64,000 nt of DNA from positions 124,001 through 188,000 of the forward strand of contig NZ_CP151657.1 of assembly GCF_038405225.1 (NCBI RefSeq), read 5' to 3'. The position numbers and the translations under genes were made by a program. This DNA is from Arthrobacter citreus (GTDB taxonomy: Bacteria > Actinomycetota > Actinomycetes > Actinomycetales > Micrococcaceae). Positions 33,085 to 41,763 of this stretch are shown in pieces. Position 1 is the first letter of the stretch; every line of letters starts with the position of its first letter. Below the pieces are notes generated by a model, which saw nothing but the letters and a program-made list of their open reading frames with translations, was not told the DNA's origin and did not search any database.

Positions 33085-34341
33085 TTACCTGTTTGCGGCC
33101 CGTGGGGCGCCGATGCCGGGATCGATCCGGAACGGCCCGGATGCGGATGGCCGCACGTCGAAGTCAAAGATGGAAGTCGGGATGTACACGGTGGAACAGG
33201 AATTGGGGATGTCCACCACGCCCGACAGCCGGCCCTCGATCGGGGCGGCGCCCAGCAGGAGGTACGCCTGCTCGGGGCTGTAGCCGAACTTGGTCAGGTA
33301 ATCGATCGCGTGCAGGCAGGCCCGCTGATAGGACAGGTGCGAGTCGAGGTAGCGCTGCTCACCATCCAGCGTTACGGACGTGCCGGAAAACGCAATCCAC
33401 TCGCTGAACTGCGGATCCACTTTCCCGGGCATGAAGATCGCATTTTCGTGCACCCCGTAGGTGTCCATGCCGCCCTTGATGATGTCCACCCGTAAGTCAA
33501 TGAACCCGCCCATCTCGATGGCACCGCAGAAGGTGATTTCGCCGTCGCCCTGGGAAAAGTGCAGGTCCCCGACGGAGAGGTTCGCCCCGTCCACAAACAC
33601 CGGATAGAAGATCCGGGAGCCCTTGGACAGGTTTTTGATGTCCTGGTTGCCGCCGTTCTCCCGCGGGGGAGCGGTGCGCGCGGCTTCGGCGCCCACACGT
33701 TCCCATTGGTCGCGGGGCAGGCCGCCGAGCACCGCATGTTCGGCCTCGGGCGGCAGCGCCAGCGGCGGCACCCGGTGCGGGTCGGTGGCGATCAGATCGC
33801 CTTCACGCTGGTTCCACTTCGCCAGCAGGGCGGCCGACGGTGCGGTTCCCATCAGCCCGGGATGGATCAGGCCGGTGAAGGAAACGCCCGGTACATGCCG
33901 GGACGTGGCCACCTGTCCGGTGAAATCCCAGATGGCCTTGTACGCGTCCGGGAACTGCTCGGTCAGAAACCCGCCGCCGTTCTCCCGCGCGAAAATCCCG
34001 GTGTACCCCCACCCCTGCCCCGCCAGCGGACCGCTGTCCTCTTGGGGGATGGGCCCGACGTCGAGGATGTCCACCACCAGCAGGTCCCCGGGCTTGGCGC
34101 CCTCCACCGCAAACGGGCCGCTGAGCTTGTGCACGGTCAGCAGGGGAGCATCAAGGATGTCCTCGGCGGAGTCGTCATTGACAATCGCGCCGTCGAACCA
34201 TTCCCGGCAGTCCACCCGGAACGAGTCTCCGGGCTTCAGCACCGCCACCGGTGGAATTTCCGGGTGCCACCGGTTGTGGCCCAGCTTTTCCTGGTCCTCG
34301 AACTTCTTGGACGAATCCAGGGGAAAAACGACCTGAGGCAT
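33085..34341 (-). CDS. fmdA: Formamidase/acetamidase (FmdA/AmdA)
   Basis: A 418-residue member of the FmdA_AmdA family, which hydrolyses formamide or short amides to ammonia and the acid. Family stretches are PGDSFRVDCREWFDGAI, GDLLVVDILDVGPI, SFTGLIHPGLMGTAPS, NGGNQDIKNLSKGSRIFYPVFVDGANLSVGDLHFSQGDGEITFCGAIEMGGF and YLTKFGYSPEQAYLLLGAAPIEGRLSGVVDIPN. AAGGAG supports the start. It lies 33 bp behind fmdB, and together they suggest nitrogen scavenging. Confidence 0.94.
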   Translation of the reverse strand: MPQVVFPLDSSKKFEDQEKLGHNRWHPEIPPVAVLKPGDSFRVDCREWFDGAIVNDDSAEDILDAPLLTVHKLSGPFAVEGAKPGDLLVVDILDVGPIPQEDSGPLAGQGWGYTGIFARENGGGFLTEQFPDAYKAIWDFTGQVATSRHVPGVSFTGLIHPGLMGTAPSAALLAKWNQREGDLIATDPHRVPPLALPPEAEHAVLGGLPRDQWERVGAEAARTAPPRENGGNQDIKNLSKGSRIFYPVFVDGANLSVGDLHFSQGDGEITFCGAIEMGGFIDLRVDIIKGGMDTYGVHENAIFMPGKVDPQFSEWIAFSGTSVTLDGEQRYLDSHLSYQRACLHAIDYLTKFGYSPEQAYLLLGAAPIEGRLSGVVDIPNSCSTVYIPTSIFDFDVRPSASGPFRIDPGIGAPRAANR

Positions 34342-34374
34342 GGCAACTCCTTGGCTGGATACAGGATTTTCGGT

Positions 34375-34683
34375 TTATTCGGGGCGGGGCAGCTTTCGGT
34401 GGAGCGGATTTGTGCTGACTGCGGGATTTCTGGACACCGGACCCGCGGCACCGGGGGTGGCCGGGCCGGGGGAGCGGACGACGGCGGGCTCCGACGCCGA
34501 GCGCTGCGTGCTCTCGATCAGCCGGTATGCGCTGGAAGTCGCGCGGGAAAGATGCGGTGCGGTAAAACGGCGCGGAGAGGACGTTTTGCAGGCGGGGCAC
34601 TGGATATCGGCGGGAGCTTGGCCCATGTCGAAGGAGACCTCGAAGTCCGAGCACTCCGGGCAGCGGTACGCGTAGAGCGGCAT
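34375..34683 (-). CDS. fmdB: FmdB-family zinc-ribbon protein
   Basis: A 102-residue protein. The N-terminal zinc ribbon MPLYAYRCPECSDFEVSFDMGQAPADIQCPACKTSSPRRFT has two CxxC pairs typical of FmdB. The rest is Pro/Ser/Ala-rich and probably disordered. FmdB proteins accompany formamidase genes and have been proposed to regulate them. GGAAGG before the ATG supports the start. Confidence 0.9.
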   Translation of the reverse strand: MPLYAYRCPECSDFEVSFDMGQAPADIQCPACKTSSPRRFTAPHLSRATSSAYRLIESTQRSASEPAVVRSPGPATPGAAGPVSRNPAVSTNPLHRKLPRPE

Positions 34684-34983
34684 GGCGTTTTCCTTCCAGC
34701 AGCTGCGGGAGCGTGCGAGGCGGAAAAACGCGGTACGGCTCCGGCTTGCCCGTCAGCCTAAAGAGGGAACTGGCATGAGTCAACGGGAGTGGCTTCAAAC
34801 AGCCTGCCTCCATTTACGGCGGATATTCGCGGCATATTGATGGCATCATTCTCCGCGGGACGCAAACTATCTCATGGCTGCTGGCGATAAGCGCGCATTA
34901 TGACGGAATTTGAAGCCCCGGCATTCTGCTACGTCCGGGCACTGCTCTTCCCGGAAATCGGAGTTGTCATAATTCCTACGATA
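34684..34983. other. Intergenic gap before the first BCCT gene
   Basis: About 300 bp between divergent fmdB and the first BCCT gene. It must hold both promoters. I find no palindrome, repeat or convincing -35/-10 pair. The last 30 bp are A/T-rich and carry TAATGT 8 bp before the ATG at 34996, a spacing also seen before the second BCCT gene. Confidence 0.5.
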
Positions 34984-34995
34984 ATGTCATTGCTT

Positions 34996-36948
34996 ATGAA
35001 TTCTGACTTTTCACCTCCAGGCCACGTCTCGGGCAGCACCGACGGGTCATCCGTCACCGGTTCACCGGAGCGCAGGTCCTCCGGAGGCCGTCCGGTTGAA
35101 CGGGTGAAAAAAGCTCTGCGGCATGCTGCGTCGGAGCCGACATTTGGTATTCATCCTGGGCTCGTTCCGGGTATCAGCGTGGAGGATACCGGGGCCAGCT
35201 TCCCGACCAGGCGAAGTGTATTCATCGTCGCTCTGGCCGTCTCGCTCGCCGTCCTGGCCTGGGCCGCGATGGCGCCGGAGAACCTCAACCTGGCGGGCAC
35301 CACCATGCAGGGGTGGGTGGTCACTCATTTCGGCTGGTTGTTCAACGCCACTGTCGTGGCCATCGTGGTGTTCATGCTGGTGGTGGGCTTCGGACCCACC
35401 GGCAAGATCCGCCTTGGCGCCGACGACAGCACGCCGGAGTACTCCACCACTTCCTGGATCTCCATGCTGTTTGCCGCGGGCCTGGGCATCGGCCTGATCT
35501 TTTACGGGCCGATGGAACCGCTCAGCCACTTCCTGAGCCCCCCGCCCTCCACCGACGCCGAGGCCGGCACCTCCGACGCCATCCTCCCGGCCATGACGGA
35601 TGCTTTCCTGCACCAGGCCAGCATCGCCTGGTGCATCTACGCACTGGTGGGCGGGGCCCTGGCCTATGCATCGTATCGGCGCGGGCGGCTGCCGTTGATT
35701 TCTTCCCTGTTTGAACCGGTCTTCCCGGACGGCAACAACCGCGTTCTGGGAAAGATCATCGATATTTTCGCCGTCCTGGTCACCCTCTTCGGAACTGCGA
35801 CGTCGCTGGGCATCGGGGCGCTTCAAATCCGCACCGGAGTGTCGATCATTACCGGACAGGAGCTTGGCAACGGATTCGTCGTTGCGGCCATCAGCCTCTT
35901 GACTATTGTCTTCACGGTTTCCGCCGTGGCAGGCATCAAAAAGGGCATCCGGCTGATGTCCAATGCCAACATGACCCTGGTGATCCTACTGGCCGTTTTC
36001 GTTCTGCTGGCCGGGCCGACGTTCTTCGTGCTGGATCTGCTGCCAGCCTCGCTCATCGCGTTTGTCGGCAATATGCCGGACATGCTCACCGTCTTCGCCG
36101 GCCAGGGTGCCGGGGAAGAGGAATACCTGACCGCTTGGACCACTCTGTACTGGGCCTGGTGGATCTCCTGGTCCCCGTTTGTGGGCATGTTTATTGCGAA
36201 GATTTCCAAGGGCCGGACCCTGCGCCAGTTCGTCACCGTTGTGGTCTTTGTTCCCTCGGCTATTTCCATCGTGTGGTTCACCGTCTTTGGCGGCAGCGCC
36301 ATCTGGATGAACCAGAACGGCATGGATATGACCGTCAAGGGGGCGGGGGAGAACGTCATGTTCGACCTGCTGGGCAACCTTCCCTTCAACGCCGTCACGT
36401 CGATTGTCTGCCTGATTGCCATTCTGATCTTCTTCGTCACCGCTGCGGACTCCGCAGCCAACGTCATGGGGTCCATGTCCCAGTCCGGGCGGCCCGTGCC
36501 CTCCAAGGCGGTAACCATTGTCTGGGCGGCTGCCCTTGGGCTAATTTCGATGGCCCTGCTGCTGGCCGGCGGCCGGAACGCCCTCTCAGGACTCCAATCC
36601 ATCATGGTGACCTGCGCACTGCCGTTCACGATCATTCTGATCGGGGTGATGATCTCGTGGGCCAAGGACCTCCGCAACGATCCCTACATGATCCGGCGCC
36701 GCTACGCGCTGGAGGCCATCAGCGGCGGCGTGCGCCGCGGCATTGACGAGCACGGCGACGATTTTGTGTTCGGCGCTGCACACGTCCCGGAGGCCGAAGG
36801 CGCCGGAGCGGACTTTGAGAGCGACGACCCCGCGCTGATCGAGTGGTACACGGACAGCGTGCAGGATCCGGATGCAGTGGAAGGGCCGGAGGAAGAGCAC
36901 TCGGAGACGGAGGAGCCGGACAAAGCGAAGGCCGGCGCCATCGACTAG
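34996..36948 (+). CDS. BCCT-family osmolyte transporter, copy 1
   Basis: A 650-residue betaine/choline/carnitine transporter. The start MNSDFSPP is shared with the second copy. An in-frame ATG 12 bp earlier is also possible, and the frame opens further back without support. After a roughly 75-residue hydrophilic N-terminus come twelve helices, with FAAGLGIGLIFYGPMEPLSHF in the substrate region and TTLYWAWWISWSPFVGMFIAKISKGRTLRQF, the BCCT signature. The cytoplasmic C-terminus is long and acidic (about 560-650), as in osmosensing BCCT proteins. It probably imports a compatible solute with sodium. Confidence 0.93.
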   Translation: MNSDFSPPGHVSGSTDGSSVTGSPERRSSGGRPVERVKKALRHAASEPTFGIHPGLVPGISVEDTGASFPTRRSVFIVALAVSLAVLAWAAMAPENLNLAGTTMQGWVVTHFGWLFNATVVAIVVFMLVVGFGPTGKIRLGADDSTPEYSTTSWISMLFAAGLGIGLIFYGPMEPLSHFLSPPPSTDAEAGTSDAILPAMTDAFLHQASIAWCIYALVGGALAYASYRRGRLPLISSLFEPVFPDGNNRVLGKIIDIFAVLVTLFGTATSLGIGALQIRTGVSIITGQELGNGFVVAAISLLTIVFTVSAVAGIKKGIRLMSNANMTLVILLAVFVLLAGPTFFVLDLLPASLIAFVGNMPDMLTVFAGQGAGEEEYLTAWTTLYWAWWISWSPFVGMFIAKISKGRTLRQFVTVVVFVPSAISIVWFTVFGGSAIWMNQNGMDMTVKGAGENVMFDLLGNLPFNAVTSIVCLIAILIFFVTAADSAANVMGSMSQSGRPVPSKAVTIVWAAALGLISMALLLAGGRNALSGLQSIMVTCALPFTIILIGVMISWAKDLRNDPYMIRRRYALEAISGGVRRGIDEHGDDFVFGAAHVPEAEGAGADFESDDPALIEWYTDSVQDPDAVEGPEEEHSETEEPDKAKAGAID

Positions 36949-36965
36949 GACTTTGTCCGGGTAGG

Positions 36966-37001
36966 AACGGGAGCGGGAACCGGGTGGTTCCCGCTCCCGT
37001 T
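36966..37001. terminator. Rho-independent-like terminator after BCCT copy 1
   Basis: AACGGGAGCGGGAACC (36966-36981) pairs perfectly with GGTTCCCGCTCCCGTT (36986-37001) over a GGGT loop, followed by CTTTAAT. Confidence 0.85.
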
Positions 37002-37417
37002 CTTTAATGAGCGGTTGGGCTGGTCAAGGAATAAATCCCCGGGGTCTGGAATGCGCGGGATGGGTGCCTGGGGAGACAGAATCTTTGCCAACGATACGGC
37101 TGTTGGTAATGCGCCTAAGAATGATTGGAATAGTTAATGCAGAGAACTTAAATTGTTGGAAATTATGTATATCTGCCGACTGCACTGCCGGTAACTTCGA
37201 TGCACTCTTCCGGGAGCCGTGGCCGGGTATGGGGCGCGGTTCCGGCGATTTCGAGCGGCCGCACTGTGATCAACCGAACCTTAGGCCAGTGGGTGATTTA
37301 CGCCAGCGATAAGTGCTGCCGCGGTATGATGTAAGAGTGCTTGCGCCGCGCTTGCCGGGTTATATGTAAGGTGCGGAGCAATTCACATGAATTAGAGTAA
37401 TGTCCGCCCTTGCACTA
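37002..37417. other. Intergenic gap between the two BCCT genes
   Basis: About 415 bp without a convincing gene. A short frame at 37007-37312 has no ribosome site or coding bias. The stretch 37115-37175 is clearly A/T-rich against the background and is the best place for a promoter, but no clean hexamer pair can be named. Confidence 0.5.
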
Positions 37418-37429
37418 ATGTTTAGCGTT

Positions 37430-39361
37430 ATGAATTCCGACTTTTCACCACCAGAGCACGTCTCCGGCAGCACCGACGGATCGAGCGTGTCGGGGTCTCC
37501 GGTGCGCAAACCCGCCGGGCGTCCGGTTGAGCGTGTGAAAAAAGCGCTGCGTACCGCTGCTTCCTCCCCAGCGCTCAGCCTCCACCCCGGGCTGATCCCG
37601 GGCATCAGCGTTGAGGACACCGGGGTCAGCTATCCGACCCGGCGCAGCGTGTTCATTTTTGCCATGGCCATCTCTCTCGCCGTTCTGGCGTGGGCAATTT
37701 TTGCGCCCAGCAACCTCAGTTCCGTGGGCACCGGAATACAGGGCTGGGTGGTTGTGCATTTCGGCTGGCTGTTTAACGCCACCATGGTTGCCGCCGCGGT
37801 CTTTATGCTGGTGGTGGGCTTCGGGCCGACCGGCAAGATCCGGCTGGGGGCCGACGACAGCACGCCGGAGTACTCCACGACGTCCTGGATTTCCATGCTG
37901 TTCGCAGCTGGTCTGGGCATCGCTCTGATCTTCTACGGGCCGATGGAACCACTCAGTCATTTCCTCTCCCCGCCGCCCTCGACTGACGCCGAGGCCGGCA
38001 GTTCCGCCGCCATCCTGCCGGCCATGTCGACCACCTTCCTGCACCAGGCCAGCCTCGCCTGGATCATTTACGCCCTGGTGGGCGGAGCCCTGGCCTACGC
38101 GTCGTTCCGGCGCGGCCGGCTGCCGCTGATCTCGTCGCTGTTCGAACCGGTCTTCCCCGACGGCAACAACCGGGTGCTGGGAAAAATCATCGACGTTTCC
38201 GCCGTGCTGGTGACGCTGTTCGGCACCGCGACCTCGCTGGGCATCGGCGCGATCCAGATCCGCACCGGAGTCTCGATTATCACGGGCCAGGAGTTGGGCA
38301 ACGGCTTCGTCGTCGTCGCCATCAGCCTCCTGACGGTTGTCTTCACCATCTCCGCGGTAGCCGGCATCAAGAAGGGCATCCGGCTGCTCTCCAACCTCAA
38401 CATGACCCTGGTCATTCTGCTGACGCTCTTTGTCCTGCTGGCCGGGCCGACGTTCTTCCTGCTCGATCTGCTGCCGGCATCGCTCATCGCGTTTGCCGGC
38501 AGCCTGCCCGACATGCTGACCGTCTTCGCAGGCCAGGGCGCGGAACAGGAGGAATTCCTGACCGGCTGGACCACCCTGTACTGGGCATGGTGGATCTCCT
38601 GGTCGCCGTTCGTGGGCATGTTCATCGCCAAGATCTCCAAGGGCCGCACCCTGCGCCAGTTCGTCACCGTCGTCGTCTTCGTTCCCATGACCATCTCCAT
38701 CTGCTGGTACACGGTCTTCGGCGGCACCGCCATCTGGATGAACCAGAACGGGCAGGACCTGACGGTGACGGGTACCGGAGAGAACGTCATGTTCGATCTG
38801 CTCGGCAACCTGCCGTTCAGCTCCGTGACGCCGATCGTGTGCATGCTCGCGATTCTGGTCTTCTTCGTCACCGCTGCGGACTCCGCCTCGAACGTCATGG
38901 GTTCCATGTCCCAATCGGGCCGGCCCGTGCCCGCTAAATCGGTGACCATCATCTGGTCGGTGGCACTCGGGCTGATCGCCATGTTCCTGCTGCTGGCCGG
39001 CGGCCGCAACGCCCTCTCGGGACTGCAGTCCATCATGGTGACCTGCGCGCTGCCGTTCACCTTTATCCTGGTCGGCCTGATGATCTCATGGGCCAAGGAC
39101 CTGCGTAACGACCCGCTGATGATTCGGCGCCGGTACGCGCTGGAGGCCATCAGCGGCGGAGTGCGCCGTGGCATCGACGAGCACGGCGACGACTTCGTCT
39201 TCGGCACCGCCCACGTGCCCGAGGCCGAAGGCGCCGGCGCTGACTTCGAGAGCGACGATCCCGCACTCACCGAGTGGTACACGGACAGCGTGCAGGACCC
39301 GGAGGCAGTGGAAGGGCCGGAGGAACAGCCGGACAAGGTAAAAGCCGCCAGCGGCGACTAG
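37430..39361 (+). CDS. BCCT-family osmolyte transporter, copy 2
   Basis: A 643-residue BCCT transporter, identical to copy 1 over most of its length including the signature TTLYWAWWISWSPFVGMF and the tail WYTDSVQDPEAVEGPEE. The tail is slightly shorter and lacks the second acidic cluster. Differences concentrate in the N-terminal linker (SPVRKPAGRP, TAASSPALSL) and helix 1. It shares the MNSDFSPP start. Tandem duplication followed by divergence in the regulatory ends suggests different activation thresholds or solutes. Confidence 0.93.
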   Translation: MNSDFSPPEHVSGSTDGSSVSGSPVRKPAGRPVERVKKALRTAASSPALSLHPGLIPGISVEDTGVSYPTRRSVFIFAMAISLAVLAWAIFAPSNLSSVGTGIQGWVVVHFGWLFNATMVAAAVFMLVVGFGPTGKIRLGADDSTPEYSTTSWISMLFAAGLGIALIFYGPMEPLSHFLSPPPSTDAEAGSSAAILPAMSTTFLHQASLAWIIYALVGGALAYASFRRGRLPLISSLFEPVFPDGNNRVLGKIIDVSAVLVTLFGTATSLGIGAIQIRTGVSIITGQELGNGFVVVAISLLTVVFTISAVAGIKKGIRLLSNLNMTLVILLTLFVLLAGPTFFLLDLLPASLIAFAGSLPDMLTVFAGQGAEQEEFLTGWTTLYWAWWISWSPFVGMFIAKISKGRTLRQFVTVVVFVPMTISICWYTVFGGTAIWMNQNGQDLTVTGTGENVMFDLLGNLPFSSVTPIVCMLAILVFFVTAADSASNVMGSMSQSGRPVPAKSVTIIWSVALGLIAMFLLLAGGRNALSGLQSIMVTCALPFTFILVGLMISWAKDLRNDPLMIRRRYALEAISGGVRRGIDEHGDDFVFGTAHVPEAEGAGADFESDDPALTEWYTDSVQDPEAVEGPEEQPDKVKAASGD

Positions 39362-39406
39362 CAGTCAGGACCGGCTTGCGCTGCGCCGGCTCTGAAGGCG
39401 GCTGAA

Positions 39407-39440
39407 ATGGAAGCGGGAACCGAATGGTTCCCGCTTCCAT
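39407..39440. terminator. Terminator after BCCT copy 2
   Basis: ATGGAAGCGGGAACC (39407-39421) pairs perfectly with GGTTCCCGCTTCCAT (39426-39440) over a GAAT loop, followed by GGTTT. The core GCGGGAACC/GGTTCCCGC matches the copy 1 terminator, so the duplication included it. Confidence 0.85.
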
Positions 39441-39480
39441 GGTTTAACGGCGCCACTCCAGCTGATCGGGACAGCAGGGA

Positions 39481-39924
39481 TCAGTCCGCCCCCGGCTGAA
39501 CCCGCCACTGGTACCAGCGCTGCGCTGCCAGGACCATGACTATGACGGGCAGCGTGGGAATCCGCGGCCCAAACCACACGGTCACCGCGACAACAACAGC
39601 CCAAACAATGACCGTTGAAACCAGCCATCCGGCGACACCGCGGGACGTAACCTGCGGTTGAGTTTCCGCACCGGTGGCGTAGCTGTCCCGCAGCTCCAGC
39701 CATGCTGCCCGTCCGAGAGGGAACATGACCAGCAGCACCAGCCCAAGCGCAATGAGCGTTGCTGCGAAAGGTGAGGCGCCGAGGGCTTCCAGCGGAATGC
39801 AAGTCCCGGGGGCGATCAGAAACAGCAGCAGGACGAGCCACAGCCAGAACCGCCGCCGCTTGGGCGGCAGCTCAGTCCACGTTGGGTTCCACCCCGATGG
39901 GCGGGAATCGGTGTTCCCGCTCAT
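39481..39924 (-). CDS. Membrane protein of unknown function
   Basis: A 147-residue protein with GGAGG before its ATG. A basic N-terminal region (PPKRRRFWLW) leads into four hydrophobic segments at about 27-42, 52-71, 97-114 and 119-134. No family is recognised. It converges on the BCCT terminator and is divergent from the VOC gene across 185 bp in which I see no motif. Confidence 0.7.
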   Translation of the reverse strand: MSGNTDSRPSGWNPTWTELPPKRRRFWLWLVLLLFLIAPGTCIPLEALGASPFAATLIALGLVLLVMFPLGRAAWLELRDSYATGAETQPQVTSRGVAGWLVSTVIVWAVVVAVTVWFGPRIPTLPVIVMVLAAQRWYQWRVQPGAD

Positions 39925-40109
39925 CGGGCCTCCCCAAGATCGAAGTAGTGCGTGCGCACCTGCCCGCCGAGGCTACGGGCCGCGCTGATGTTCGTCAACG
40001 CTGACAACACCGGCGAACCCGGGCCGGGGGCTCCACACACCAGAGCTGAAGCCGGGGTACCCCGCCCGCTCCCGGGCCACTAGGCTGTGGCCGTGGAGGG
40101 GAGCAAGCC

Positions 40110-40937
40110 ATGACACCCAGGACCTACCCCGCGGGCGTGCCGTGCTGGATCGACACCGAGCAGCCCGACGTCGATGCCGCAGCAGACTTCTACGGCGGCC
40201 TCTTTGGCTGGACGTTCGAGGACGCCATGCCGCCGGGAGCGCCGGGCCGCTACCTGATTGCGCGGCTGAACGGCGCCGACGTCGGCGGACTGGCAGGCAA
40301 CGATGGACAGGCTGCGTCTTGGAACACCTATGTGGCCGTTGACGACGCCGATGCCGCAGCCGAGCGGCTGCAGTCTGCAGGCGCCACGGTGCAGTCGGAG
40401 CCGGCCGACGCGGGGGAGGGTGGCCGCGCCGCTTCGCTGTACGATCCGCAAGGTGCCGGGTTCCGCATCTGGCAGGCCCGGCGCCGGCCGGGAACACAGG
40501 CGGTCAACGTCCCCGGGGCGTGGAACTTCAGTGACTTGCACACGGCCGACGTCGGTGCTGCCGCCGCGTTTTACGGCAGCGCCTTCGGCTGGGAGGCCGA
40601 TGACCTGGGCTACGGATGGCTGGTCCGCAGGCCAGGTTACGGCAACCATCTTCAGTCCACGGTTGATCCCGGCATCCGGGAACGGCAGGCTGAAATCTCC
40701 GTCCCGCCCGGGTTCGAGGACGCCATTGCCTGGTACGTGGATGCCGCTGGCAATCAGCGGCCGCACTGGCATGTCACCTTCGCCGTGGAGGACCGCGATG
40801 GGACAGCAGACCAGGCAGAGCGGCTCGGCGCCGTCGTTGTGGACCAGAGCGACGAGGAATGGTCGCGCACCGCACGGATCCGAGACCCGCAGGGCGCGGA
40901 ATTCACCGTAAGCCAGTTCACGCCGCCTTCGGGATGA
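40110..40937 (+). CDS. Two-domain VOC (glyoxalase-like) protein
   Basis: A 275-residue protein with two VOC half-domains of similar layout: PCWIDTEQPDVDAAADFYGGLFGWTFED (about 11-38) and WNFSDLHTADVGAAAAFYGSAFGWEADD (about 137-164). Each ends with a strand like DPQGAGFRIWQ or DPQGAEFTVSQF. Related proteins include glyoxalase/bleomycin-resistance types. Metal ligands are not clear in both halves. GGAGGGG supports the start, and the SDR gene follows closely. Confidence 0.88.
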   Translation: MTPRTYPAGVPCWIDTEQPDVDAAADFYGGLFGWTFEDAMPPGAPGRYLIARLNGADVGGLAGNDGQAASWNTYVAVDDADAAAERLQSAGATVQSEPADAGEGGRAASLYDPQGAGFRIWQARRRPGTQAVNVPGAWNFSDLHTADVGAAAAFYGSAFGWEADDLGYGWLVRRPGYGNHLQSTVDPGIRERQAEISVPPGFEDAIAWYVDAAGNQRPHWHVTFAVEDRDGTADQAERLGAVVVDQSDEEWSRTARIRDPQGAEFTVSQFTPPSG

Positions 40938-40969
40938 AAAAGGACAACCGGGACGAGAAAGGAAACACT

Positions 40970-41758
40970 GTGCAGCTGGCAGGAAATGTTGCGATTGTGA
41001 CCGGTGGCTCCAAGGGCATCGGATACGCCGTCGCGGACTATCTCATGGCCCATGGGGCCGACGTCGTGATCACCTCCCGCACCCCTCCGGAAGTGGAAGC
41101 TGCCGCAGAGAAGCTCACCGCCGCCCATCCCGGCCGCCGCGCGCTGCCGGTTGTCGCCGATGCCGCGGTGGCGGCGGACGTGGAACGCATGTTTGAGACC
41201 GCCGAGACGGAGCTTGGGCCGGTGGCCGTCGTCGCCAATGTGGCCGGGAACTACAGCCTGGGCCTGATCGCGGATCTGTCGGAGGAGGATTGGAAAACCG
41301 TCCTCGACACTCATCTGACCGGGACGTTCCTGTGCACCCGCGCGGCGATCCGGCGGATGCGCGCCAGCGGCACCGCCGGCGCCGTCGTGAACATCGGGGC
41401 CGTTGACGTGTACGGGACCACCCGCGGCAACGCGCACTACGCCGCGGCCAAGGCCGGAATCCTGAAGTTCACCGAGGTGGCAGCCTTGGAAGCCGGCCGC
41501 TACGGCATCCGGGTCAACTCGGTTTCTCCCGGCGTGGTGCCGGCCGCGGGCGCCCTGCCCCAGACCCTCACCGACGCGTTTCACCGCAGCTTCGCAATTG
41601 ACCGGATGGGGGAACCCTCCGACGTCGCCAAAGCAGTGATCTTCCTCGCCTCCGACTATGCCACCTGGATCACCGGCGTCGACCTCCTGGTTGACGGCGG
41701 CACCCACCTGCGCGGACTGCCGGACTATGCCGAGCACCTTTTGGGTGAGAGCGGCTGA
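40970..41758 (+). CDS. SDR-family protein lacking the catalytic Ser
   Basis: A 262-residue SDR. GTG 40970 is chosen because GAAAGGA precedes it by 7 bp and homology begins there; an ATG at 40934 overlapping the VOC stop is the alternative. The cofactor loop is TGGSKGIGYA and the active site retains HYAAAK. The Ser normally 13 residues before the Tyr is Ala (VNIGAVDVYG), and NNAG reads NVAG. NSVSPGVVPAAG and a normal C-terminus show the fold is intact. Activity may be altered or lost. Confidence 0.85.
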   Translation: MQLAGNVAIVTGGSKGIGYAVADYLMAHGADVVITSRTPPEVEAAAEKLTAAHPGRRALPVVADAAVAADVERMFETAETELGPVAVVANVAGNYSLGLIADLSEEDWKTVLDTHLTGTFLCTRAAIRRMRASGTAGAVVNIGAVDVYGTTRGNAHYAAAKAGILKFTEVAALEAGRYGIRVNSVSPGVVPAAGALPQTLTDAFHRSFAIDRMGEPSDVAKAVIFLASDYATWITGVDLLVDGGTHLRGLPDYAEHLLGESG

Positions 41759-41763
41759 CCGGG

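Noticed and set aside
34900-34995. 32-residue N-terminal extension of BCCT copy 1
   Set aside because: It is not shared with copy 2, is hydrophobic and unlike the family, and has no ribosome site.
37007-37312. Plus-strand frame of 101 codons between the BCCT genes
   Set aside because: It lies in an A/T-rich gap directly after a terminator, has no ribosome site, no coding bias and no hydrophobic or motif pattern.
37445-38914. A 489-codon minus-strand frame opposite the second BCCT gene (and a similar one opposite the first)
   Set aside because: Translation is rich in Asp, Gly, His and Gln without domains, and both BCCT genes are certain on the plus strand.
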